A stretch of DNA of 64,000 nt from Pycnopodia helianthoides. Lineage: Eukaryota; Echinodermata; Asteroidea; Forcipulatida; Asteriidae. The notes under the pieces were generated by a model, which ran no database searches, was not told the DNA's origin, and was given only the letters and a program-made list of their open reading frames with translations. A program made the position numbers and the translations under genes. Positions 13,463 through 22,936 of the stretch are shown piece by piece (position 1 is the first letter of the stretch; each line of letters begins with the position of its first letter). The stretch is taken from the NCBI GenBank assembly GCA_032158295.1, contig CM063251.1:18787425-18851424 (forward strand), given 5' to 3'.

Positions 13463-13540
13463 ACCGCCATTGCTGAGGTCAAACAACGGAAACGGGCATG
13501 GACCGCCATTGCTGAGGTCAAACAACGGAAACGGGCATGC
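13463..13540. repeat. 39-bp direct duplication
   Basis: Two copies of a unit starting ACCGCCATTGCTGAGGTCAA, 39 bp apart. The 2 x 13-residue repeated peptide in the overlapping frames is a consequence and not a gene. Confidence 0.85.
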
Positions 13541-13637
13541 GGCGCGCACTACTCTCAGCCAATGATTGGTCATCCTTTTATCTCAGTGAGGGCGTTGTTG
13601 AGCTTGTGACGTCATGTGCAAGGGTCGTAATACTATA

Positions 13638-13925
13638 GACCTTTTTGTTGTTGATAAACAAACTGCACTGGTTGACATGGACAGCCGGATGTTAGCAAAA
13701 CAGTCAATTGTGTTAACAGTTAATGTGACCAAATTCAACATTCCTGCAAACTTTCATTTAAAAACTAAATACATCCCATGATAGGTTGCTTTGTTTCCAA
13801 CAAATTCAACAGTATTTTTGAATATTTGTTACAAACTGTGGTTATCTGTCTTTGCTTTGCATTTATGGCTTCCCATAGTTTTCCAACCTTGGTTGGCAAA
13901 AACTTGGGCTGTGACATTGCAAAAG
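13638..13925 (+). repeat. Dispersed repeat, inverted partner at 26360-26606
   Basis: Starts TAGACCTTTTTGTTG and runs through GCTAACA, CAATTGTGTT, CCAAATTCAACATT, TTTGCATTTATGGCTT and TTGGCAAAAACTTGGGCTGT. The reverse complement of the same order is at 26360-26606. It is non-coding, and ends are not defined by inverted repeats that I can see. Confidence 0.7.
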
Positions 13926-14213
13926 AAAGGTCTGTTATTTAAGTACAGTAATGTGGAGTCAACATGGAAGTGTGGGAAATAGTCGTTGTTCACCTTTGAT
14001 GATATGTACAGGTTCACGATAGCATGGATTCCTTACAATCTGGCTTTAATTTAGGCCTATGTTTCCTAAGGTTTATATAATAAAAAAAGACAAATAAAAA
14101 GATGCCTGTTATTCAAAGGAGATCCCTGTAATAGATTGGTGTCATAAATACTGGGTCTGATTCTACTGAGTCGGTTACATTTGTACAATGTTTGACTTTG
14201 CCTGAATTACAAC

Positions 14214-14244
14214 CCTCCCCCCCCCAAAAAAAAAAAAAAAAAAG
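14214..14244. repeat. Poly-C/poly-A low-complexity tract
   Basis: About nine C followed by about eighteen A. Confidence 0.9.
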
Positions 14245-14785
14245 AAAGAGAAGAAGTTTGATTTGTATTTAGTACATATGCTTACTGATAGCTTAATATT
14301 AAAGTGCTTTAAGAATAACCATGGTTGAACAGCCCAAGATATAAAACATGTATAATATTTGCCTTGGATGAGTTACATGTACCAAGGTCTAATCTATTGT
14401 AACAGAGTCAAGTACAGACTTCCAAGGTTGTGTGTTGTTGACTTGTGGTAGAGAGTACACCAAGTTCACTCCCTGCACCTTGGATTATAGTGAAACTATT
14501 GACAAGATGTTTATGTTGGAGCCTGCCATGGAGTGACCTACATTCCTGGGCATTCATTACCCTTGGCCTGGGGTCAACCAGCTTCCAGGAAAGGGGCAAA
14601 TGGTTGAGCGTTGGTAGTTCATTTTGGCATCTGACCAATCCTTCAGGAAGGGATGATGATGGGTTTAGTCAAGAAGACCTTTCCTGTCTGGAAAAGTGAG
14701 AGGTGAAATAAACTTAATCTAAATGCTGTTTTAATTGTTGAAACGAATACACATGTACAAAAGAGAGTAAGCACATGGACCTATT

Positions 14786-14931
14786 TAGTCTAGTCAATCT
14801 ATGGTTTGACCTAGACAAAATTGCAACAGAAAAATGTGTTTTTTTTGCAAGTGTCTTTTGAAACCCTCCCAAAAACATATCAAAAAAGTAGAAAAAAGGA
14901 AGTAGGGGAAACATGCCTAATTTGCATAAAT
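14786..14931 (+). repeat. Dispersed repeat copy 1 (partner 16259-16403)
   Basis: Begins TAGTCTAGTCAATCTATGG, continues through TTGACCTAGACAAAATT and GAAACCCTCCCAAA and ends AATTTGCATAAAT. The second copy 1.5 kb downstream has the same orientation and very few differences, suggesting a recent duplication or two young insertions. Confidence 0.8.
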
Positions 14932-16258
14932 TAAAAATTGCACTTTTGCCTCTATTTTCAGTAATATAATATTCATCTTATTTTTTTCCACAACATATTT
15001 TCATAGATATAGTCACTACATATTATCCAAACACATATGAGCAAGAACAAATCCAAGATGGCTGCCATTTTGAAAGATGGCTGCAATTTTCCCACCAATC
15101 CATAAGGGGCTAATATTATGTTTCAGACTCGGTGGTATGACATTTCTCTACAGTGTTTATCACTAGTAATCCTAATACAATTTCCACTTGAGCCAAAGGT
15201 ATTCGAATAAACATTTTTCAAGTTTATTACACTTTGAGGAATCATTCAAAAGTAACTCTAACTTGCATGCAGTGTTTAAACAATTTTGAGAAGTTGAATT
15301 TCCCATTAAAGGAAAAGGCTGCAAAAGAGTGTATGACCCCCCCCCAAAAAAAAATAAATAAATAAAAAATAAATAAATAAAATAGTAATAATAATAGTAA
15401 AAAACAAATATTAAATACATAGATACAAACAAAAACTGTTTTCCAACTCTAGGTCTATATGAAATAAAACAAAAACAAGCCAATGAATGAATTTAGACGA
15501 TACATATATAAGTAACTCAAAGATAAGCACGTAATTTACAGCTAGAAAAAAATAATAATAATGCTGCGATAAAAACTATAAAAAATAGTAATAACAAAAA
15601 ATGATACATGAAATTCATTTTACAAAAAGGTAAATATCGTCATTTTCGTTAATATTGTCATTGAATAACAAATTATTTCAGGTTCAGAAGTGATAATTCC
15701 AAAGGGAATAATAACTGCCTCTCCATAACGGCTACCGGTAATTTTTATGGCGATAATTTTTTAATAAGGATGAACACAATATTTTTAAAGGCTTTGATAT
15801 ACATTATTATTTTCTCTCTTCAAGTGTTGACTTGTAAAATGTTAATGACGATGAAATTATTTAGCTTTAATATATCTTTCTTCATCATCATGATAATGTC
15901 AAACACTAATGACTTAGCAATTGATCAGCAAGATTATTTGATGCCAGGTAAAGGCCTTAAAAATTACCGGTAGCTGTTAATGAGAGGCACTTATTGTTCC
16001 CTACCATGCCTACGGGGACTTATCACTTCTGAACCTGAAATAATCTGTTTTCAATGACAATATTAACGAGGACAATATTGTACGTAAATAACAAGCCTTG
16101 GGTATCTTTTGAAACTTGAACCACGATTCTAGTAACCTACTGCAAGAGTCTTGAAAACTAGGCCTAAACATCTTTTCAGCAAACTCGAGCGTTAGGGGGA
16201 TGGGGTCGAAAATACTCAGACCATGAGGGTCTTCAGACCAAGATGTAGTAAGCAATAC
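14932..16258. other. Non-coding, AT-rich sequence
   Basis: No exon is supported. Contains a poly-C then (AATA)n tract at about 15339-15412 and further ATA-rich stretches up to 15610. Short frames such as 15770-15973 are AT-rich and featureless. Confidence 0.5.
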
Positions 16259-16403
16259 TAGTCTAGTCAATCTATGGTTTGACCTAGACAAAATTACAAC
16301 AGAAATGTTTTTTTTTGGCAAGTTTCTCTTGAAACCCTCCCAAACAACATATCAAAAAAGTAGAAAAAAGGAAGTAGGGGAAATATGCCTAATTTGCATA
16401 AAT
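16259..16403 (+). repeat. Dispersed repeat copy 2 (partner 14786-14931)
   Basis: Same unit and orientation as 14786-14931. The sequence after AATTTGCATAAAT then diverges completely, which marks the right edge of the repeat. Confidence 0.8.
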
Positions 16404-16895
16404 CCGGAAATTGCAGGGCTTGCACCTAAAAGTTTTTACTGGACCAGAAAAGACCTAAATCAAAACAAGAAAAAATTCACACTTTAACATGTTTTTTAAT
16501 TGAATTAACACACAAAGAAGACTTATCCACTTGTCTTACGGGTAAGTACGTGTATACTTAAACACTCAATAGAATTGAAAGATATTAAATTAGACTCAAA
16601 GTCAACATTTGAAAACTATTTTAATTTTGTTTGGAATGAAATATATTACACAGTGAGATATTATTTTGAAAAAACACAAGACAGCCAGACTTTTCTTGTC
16701 GTATGTTTACTGGCCAACCCTAAAATCACTGGCCTGCAGGACAGTTTCTAGTGTTTAGCTAAGGCAATTTTTAAGTAATGGGCAAAAAAAATAATAATAA
16801 TAATTGAGAGGAGGAGGCTGGCCCTTTTGTAAACAATTTGTGTTTTTTTTAATATAAAACAAAATAAATAAATGCCCGCCCGACACATTTTTCAA

Positions 16896-17470
16896 GACAA
16901 CCGGCCTATTTTTAAAGATGGTTGCCAGCTTTTTTTCTGTGTGTTTTTTTCTGTGCTATAGTCAAAAATACGATATTTATGTATTTTAGAATCAATTTTT
17001 GTTGTCAAAGATAAAAAAGAATTGATCCTTTAAAAAAATATATATATATATAAAAAAGGAGGCAGCCTCTAAAAAGGCGAGGACGCTAAACATGACAGCC
17101 GGCCTTTTTTTTAAAGATGGTTGCCAGCTTTTTTCTGTGTGTTTTTGTCTATGTGCTATAGTCATAAATACGATATTTATGTATTTTAGAATCAATTTTT
17201 GTTGTCAAAGATAAAAAAGAATTGATCCTTTAAAAAAAATATATATATATAAAAAAGGAGGCAGCCTCTAAAAAGGCGAGGACGCTAAACATGACAACCG
17301 GCCTATTTTTAAAGATGGTTGCCAGCTTTTTTCTGTGTGTTTTTGTCTATGTGCTATAGTCATAAATACGATATTTATGTATTTTAGAATCAATTTTTGT
17401 TGTCAAAGATAAAAAAGAATTGATCCTTTAAAAAAAATATGGAGGCAGCCTCTAAAAAGGCGGGGACGCT
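16896..17470. repeat. Three-copy tandem repeat of about 198 bp
   Basis: GATGGTTGCCAGC occurs at 16917, 17116 and 17314, giving periods of 199 and 198 bp. Each unit includes AAATACGATATTTATGTATT, AAGAATTGATCCTTTAAAAA, an (AT)n tract of varying length and GGAGGCAGCCTCTAAAAAGG. Units are highly similar, so the array is young or homogenised. Confidence 0.9.
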
Positions 17471-17839
17471 TTTTTTTTGGCCTTACCGAGTAGTCACAGA
17501 TTTTGTTCAATACCGAACAATATCTAGAGCTGTTTTAGAAATTTATGTAAGTTATGTGCAAATCTGTGAACATTCATATTTTCATCTAATTCTAACAAAC
17601 ATTGTGAACACCCTTTGTGTATAATATATCTCGTGACTTAAGTCCCTGGAATATATCTTACATTGAGATTTGACACATTTTTTGTGGGTACATGGATGAC
17701 ATCGTCAGACAATTGAAGGAAATTTCATGAATAATATTTGTGAAATTACTTTTATGAGCGATTAGGTATTTTTTAAATATTCATTTCACTAGTGCCTAAA
17801 GCATCACCATCGACCTTGTCCTTCTGCTTTCCAACATAG

Positions 17840-18117
17840 GTTCAATTTCACAGCGCTTTTTATTACGGTAATGCAATCTTTCGTAGTAAACTAAAGCAGA
17901 AAAAAATTGCTTCTAGCAGAAACTTATTTCGTAGGTTAGAAAGAAAATCAAGCAGCCAGCTTGCGCGTTCACCTTAGATTTCATTTGTTTGCTAACAGTA
18001 AGCGACGGAAGGTTAGCATGCCTTTTCCTGTGCTAACGGTTAGCAGTGGTATAGAATGGAAATCGCACAGTAAGCACGAAATCAGCTGCTAAGCAGCTTG
18101 ATGAAATTGGGCACTGG
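17840..18117. mobile_element. Diverged GGGCCC-type inverted-repeat element
   Basis: Left edge GGTTCAATTTCACAGCGCTT and right edge GCTAAGCAGCTTGATGAAAT followed by TGGGCACTGG match the ends of the 11871-12069 family with many substitutions. The interior keeps GCTAACGGTTAGCA-like palindromic words. An old copy. Confidence 0.55.
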
Positions 18118-18193
18118 TTAGAAATTAAAACAGAAGTAAGATGAGACTAAATCTTCATTGTATGAAGTCAGCTATGTAGAAATCACGCAACAC

Positions 18194-18589
18194 TTAAAGG
18201 AACATTACAGAATTGGTTTTTGCTAACAAAACAGTTGCTGGCAGTGTAAGCACTTTATGTAATCCACCATATACATAAACTGACAAACCTGTAGAAGTTT
18301 GAGATCGATTGGCCATCTGGGTCACGAGAAAATAGTGAAAAACCGATTACACATTTGCATGAAATCATATAGATTCAACAAATGAATAAAACGCTCACTG
18401 AGCGATAAACTCCAATCAGAAAATTAGTTAATTCATTTCTCATCAAGTATGGCATTTCAGACAGAAATATTTCAAGGGATGTTTTTTACTATCATCATCA
18501 TTAGACCGTGTAAATGTTATGTAAATCTGTGATCAAAAAGTACATTTTACAAGTTTTTTTCTTACCAATATTCTGTAATGTTCCTTTAA
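18194..18589 (+). mobile_element. MITE family A copy 2
   Basis: 396 bp, TTAAAGGAACATTACAGAAT at the left and the near-complement at the right (one insertion, ATATTCTGTAATGTTCC). It contains the internal CGCTCACTGAGCG palindrome and the core ACAAACCTGTAGAAGTTTGA. No coding capacity. Confidence 0.88.
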
Positions 18590-19094
18590 TAATACTACTA
18601 ATAAAAGTAATGCATTTATAATGCACCATCTGTCCAGTGTACAAAAAAAAATGATAACAAGAAACAAAAAGAGATAAAATACTAATTGGACAAATCATAC
18701 AGTGAAACTGAAATATATAAACATAGTTTTGAGGGTCACACACACAGAAGTGCGTTGACCTGCCATGGGCATCTGGGTAAATTGCTTATGAGTGTCAACT
18801 TTTTAATCTGATGGGTGAGCACCATTCTCTGAATGGACCCAATTTACCTGACATCGTCATCACATCAACCTTGGGTTGCCCGTCATTTTGGGAGTCAATG
18901 TCTCCCTGGGTACATGTATGTAGGTATACACATTGAAACTGGGCACCTACAGGTATATACGAAAGGGACAATAGGCTCCTTGGTTGGGTGAAGGCTCACA
19001 GTTAGAAAGAATGTCAAAAATCAATGGGAGCTGTTGCAAAGCACAAACAAAAAAAGGACAAAAGGAGGTCCACAGTTACAGGTGTTTATGGGTG

Positions 19095-19436
19095 ATGTGG
19101 TATTTACACGCTTACCATAATTTATACGAGCACTTAGTTGGGTGGTTACACGCTTGCCATAACTTATACATGCAATTTGTTGGGTGTTTACACGCTTACC
19201 ATAATTTATACGAGCACTTAGTTGGGTGGTTACACGCTTGCCATAACTTATACATGCAATTTGTTGGGTGGTTACACGCTTGCCATAACTTATACATGCA
19301 ATTTGTTGGGTGGTTACACGCTTGCCATAACTTATACATGCAATTTGTTGGGTGTTTACACGCTTACCATAATTTATATGGTGCAATGCGTTGGGTGTTT
19401 ACATGCTTACCATAATTTATATGTGCAATTCAACTC
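19095..19436. repeat. 42-bp minisatellite, about eight units in two alternating types
   Basis: ACACGCTT recurs exactly every 42 bp (19106, 19148, 19190, 19232, 19274, 19316, 19358; 19400 reads ACATGCTT). One unit type has CTTGCCATAACTTATACATG, the other CTTACCATAATTTATA with CGAGCACTTAG or variants. Because 42 is divisible by three, long frames stay open on both strands with a 14-residue repeat (WLHACHNLYMQFVG on +). No start context, splice sites or conserved domain supports a gene. Confidence 0.93.
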
Positions 19437-20382
19437 CCAATAATGGCAAGTGCCGGAGACAGTAATTGTGTATGATTTGGTGCTAGGGGTCAACGGGCAA
19501 CTATGCTTCTGGTCGGGTCGTGTTGCATGATACTATATGGCCTCTGGTTCTTAAACTCAATGAGATACCCTCTACTCCTATCACACGTTGGATTTTGTTC
19601 TCAAAAACCAATGGGGACATTGCTTAAAAAAGAACCTAAGTGCAAGCGAGTCATTGATTCACTCAGTTAAACAAATATTGATTGACAACAAAGGCAACTT
19701 CCATCATGTCAATCACCTCATCGGCTGACTTCCTTTTGTTGGTGCACATGTTTACATTGTACACTTAGATTGGTTTTAGCTGGAAACTGTTCACAGTTTT
19801 GGTGCGTGGTACTGTCAGGTTTCTCCCCAGGATTTCTTCAGTGATGGAAAAATGTTTCCCTGTTTTTCCCTGTCTGTTTTACAGTACAATGTCACTAAGT
19901 CATCCACACATGGATCCTTGCACTTTGTACTAACACATGCTACATGTTCAATCTGACTTTGTCATGTTTGTAGAGCCATAATGTAGGCCTACTTCCTTGG
20001 AAGACAATTTTTAAGATTAGTAACCGTTGGTACAGCGTGTTGCCATTAACACTTATCCAGATAAACTGATTGTTTATCTGACCCTGTTGACTGAGTTTAT
20101 GGTCTAAGTTGATTTGTCATGATACTTTATCTCGGCAAAAACTTAAAGACACTAAGAAGGCTATTTAACATCTGTGTCTCAGAAAAGTCATCTTGGTAAA
20201 TTGCACAATGGTAATGATAATGATATGAAATGCTGGTATCAGTCACAGATGGGCGCTCATAGCGACGACAATTTGCTTATTGTTTTCTCTTCGACATTTA
20301 TGCAGAGTTAGGAATAGAGTTAGGAATATGAGAGCCATTTTATGTAGCACCTTGCTGTAAACGCCACAGCCAACTTCTTCTC

Positions 20383-20768
20383 TTAAAGGAACATTACAAT
20401 TGGTTTTGCTAACAAAACAGTTGCTGGCAGTGTAAGCACTTTATGTAATCCACCATATACATAAACTGACAAACCTGTAGAAGTTTGAGATCAATCGGCC
20501 ATCTGGGTCACAAGAAAATAGTGAAAAACGATTGCACATTTGCATGAAATCATATAGATTCAACAAATGAATAAAACGCTCACTGAGTGATAAACTCCAA
20601 TCGGAAAATTAGTTTATTCATTCTCATCAAATATGGCATTTCAGACATAAACATTTCAAGGGAAGTTTTCTACTATCATCATCTTAGACCGTGTAAGTTT
20701 TATGTAAATCTGTGATCAAAAGTATATTTTACAAGTTTTTTTCTTACCAATCTGTAATGTTCCTTTAA
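20383..20768 (+). mobile_element. MITE family A copy 3
   Basis: 386 bp, ends TTAAAGGAACATTACA and TCTGTAATGTTCCTTTAA with a few small deletions just inside both ends, otherwise collinear with the other copies. Confidence 0.87.
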
Positions 20769-21071
20769 CAGTGTACTGGGTTCTTTTACGCGTAGTACAC
20801 AACACACAGGACCTAGGGCTTTGTGTTCCATCAGAAGGACCAAGCAATAATAGTTGAGTGTCTTGCTCAAGGACACAAGGGTCATGACCAGTACTCTGCT
20901 GATCAGAACACCAGAACTTGAGTCCAGTGGTGCGCTGGACTGCTGAGCCATGACACATGTATGTTGATGTACACATAATCAATAATCAGATAGTAGGTTG
21001 TGAAATGGTTGGATCATGCGTGGTCGTGTTTTTGACATAACTTTCAGTACACTTACACTGTATAGTGGATA

Positions 21072-21278
21072 TTGACCCATTGCACAACGCACTTGCACGC
21101 GCGTCTCCTGTCTGCCATTTTGGGTGTCAAAACGTGCACAAAAGGATGGTACACGTGTTTACACGCGCGTTGGTGCGTAAACACGTGTGCCATCCTTTTG
21201 TGCACGTTTTGACACCCAAAGTGGCGGACAGGAGATGCGCATGTCTGCGCGCTGCGCGTTGTGCAATGGGTTGGGTCT
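21072..21278. repeat. Large foldback (inverted repeat) with CG-rich arms
   Basis: Two arms of about 90-95 bp, left starting GACCCATTGCACAACGC and right ending GCGTTGTGCAATGGGTTGGGTC, pair almost perfectly, with a spacer of only about 20 bp around ACACGCGCGTTGGTGCG. The arms contain ACGTGCACAAAAGGATGG and its complement. A transcript would form a very long hairpin. Probably a non-autonomous foldback transposon; there is no coding sequence. Confidence 0.88.
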
Positions 21279-21544
21279 ATTCACCTTGTGTGGATACATA
21301 GGTTGGTTTACCAATTTTGCTGTTATGTTGTTAGACTTTTTTTTTTCCCATCGTTAATTTTACTTTGTGAAATCTTAGCTTGGTGTGCATAGTATTGACC
21401 AACAGACCTGACGTTTTGTTCTCAGAAGGACAAGGCAATTTTCTCATTGTAAAGGGCACTTTCAATGTACTGGAACACTTTCAAGAGGCACCAAGGCAAT
21501 GACCAAGGCCAAGGAGGCAATTGCCTCTGTTGCTTCTGTGAAGT

Positions 21545-21650
21545 ATCATGGATAAAGAATATCTTGCGTTGGATTCGAACCCATAACCTTTGCCATTGTA
21601 GAGCAGATGTCCTACCACTAGACCAATGAGATTGCCTGGTAGCAAGAGGC
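21545..21650 (-). mobile_element. tRNA-like SINE, reverse copy
   Basis: On the minus strand the order GGTCTAGTGGTAGGACATCT, GCTCTACAATGGCAAAGGTT, GGGTTCGAATCC gives pol III A-box-like and B-box promoter elements. It belongs to the same family as 21715-22060, 28765-28890, 45826-46370 and 47948-48140. It is not a functional tRNA because the cloverleaf is not complete. Confidence 0.7.
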
Positions 21651-21714
21651 AGTTCGAATTCTACATGCATATATGATTAAAACCAAAAATTATGTTTTAT
21701 CCCCGATCCAAGTT

Positions 21715-22060
21715 TACCCCTCTGCTAAGATAGGATTTGAACTGCCTCTAGCTACTGGGCAATCTAGGTGGTTTAGTAGTAAGACATCTGCTCTAGAATG
21801 GCAAAGGTCGTGGGGTTCGAATCCCTCCCGAGTACTATGCCTGTGGACTTTTTCACAGGCCTTGGGAAAGTATAGATGGATTGCAATATGCGTCATTGAC
21901 CGCCATCTGTGATGAGTTGTGCACGCGTGAAGAGCTATCATTGGCTGAGGGTAGCGCGTACACGCGTGCACTTTTCCATTGTTATACATCAAATATGGCG
22001 GTCAATGACGCGTATTGCAATCCATCTACTGAGTATACAGTGCTTTACGCACATCAGTGT
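21715..22060 (+). mobile_element. tRNA-like SINE split by a foldback element
   Basis: The tRNA-like part has GGTGGTTTAGTAGTAAGACA (A-box region) and GGGTTCGAATCCC (B box, 21813-21825). The tail normally continues to GAGTATACAGTGCTTT, as in the copy at 47948-48140, but here that tail motif is displaced to 22031-22046 by a foldback inserted at 21873-22028. Confidence 0.7.
21873..22028. mobile_element. Foldback element inside the SINE
   Basis: 34-bp arms, left starting TAGATGGATTGCAATATGCG and right ending TTGCAATCCATCTA, complementary with one mismatch, enclosing about 90 bp with ACGCGTG motifs. TA flanks are present on both sides, compatible with a TA target duplication, though the empty site is not seen. 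Confidence 0.75.
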
Positions 22061-22409
22061 ATGGGTGAAGCATACTATGCTTTGTTTTGAAGAATCTCTT
22101 CATATTTGTCTGCATTGGTTCATTATACAATATGACTCATTATCAGGCTTGTCACATTAATCATTCCTATTCATTGTGCCCCCACATATTATAATAACGT
22201 GATAATTAGTATGATTTATAGTAGCTGATAGTCATGTATGTAGAATGGGTGTAGATTTCTTATCAACTCTTAATTTCCTTCTGATAAGCAGTAATTACTT
22301 TTAATCATCAACTCGGAAGATTCGCTAATTGCTACATTAAAGTCGCATTACTGTATCAGGAAAATGATGGGAATTATTGACACCTTTGCAGGGTGCTCCT
22401 CAGGTTTTT

Positions 22410-22560
22410 TTTTCAAAACTAGGGGGGGGGGGAGGGGGAGGGGAGGGCATTCTGGACCCAAATTTGGACCCCCAAAATTTGGCAAAAGCACGCTGAATTT
22501 AAACAAGGTCCTCGGAATGTTTTTCTCTTGATGTTTATGTTTGGTTTTAAATGCTTTTAG
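22410..22560 (+). repeat. Dispersed repeat shared with 4431-4550
   Basis: Same order of words as at 4431-4550, preceded by a poly-G tract (about 22422-22440). It lies 230 bp before the first recognised exon. Confidence 0.5.
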
Positions 22561-22788
22561 CTGTGAATTTTGAACATTTTAAAATAGTTTTATTTTTTTC
22601 GATTTTGGTAAATGTAATCTTAAATCTAAACATAATTTTAAAATAATGTGTTTATTTGTTGTGTATCAGCCGCATTTTGTGGGTATCGACCCGCAATTTT
22701 AGGAATCCTCATAGAACCCTCACACCCTGGTGTTATTTCAATTTTCTGATGTTTGAACATTTTCCCTTCTTACTCTTTTTGTCTTCAG

Positions 22789-22936
22789 CACCTCTCAGCA
22801 AACCTCAGGTACTACCTCAATACATAGAAGCAGTTGAGAATGGATCAGCCAGATTAAGATGTGATTATTCAGGCCAGATGTTGGATCATCCAGTTCGCTG
22901 GAAGAAGGATGGAGAGAATTTGGCAGAAAATCGCAG
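22789..22936 (+). CDS. Exon a: first half of Ig2
   Basis: The acceptor follows a pyrimidine stretch ending in TTCAG and the donor is GTAC. The exon starts in phase 1, so one base of its first codon comes from an unseen upstream exon, and ends in phase 2. It encodes residues 1-50 with the B-strand Cys25 in LRC, the F/C-strand Trp38 in VRWKKDG and an NGS glycosylation site. The next intron is 5,291 bp and holds the 104-bp minisatellite. Confidence 0.88.

Noticed and set aside
14445..14699. 84-codon frame considered as a possible upstream exon of the receptor
   Set aside because: It has no Ig cysteine/tryptophan pattern and no phase-1 donor at a suitable place.
18984..19415. 143-codon open frame over the 42-bp array
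   Set aside because: It is explained entirely by a stop-free repeat of length 3n; the opposite strand is open too, and there is no recognisable domain or splice signal.
21772..21832. tRNA gene candidate in the GGTTTAGTAGTAAGAC sequence
   Set aside because: It is repeated four more times in the window with the same leader and tail, diverged independently, so it is SINE sequence.
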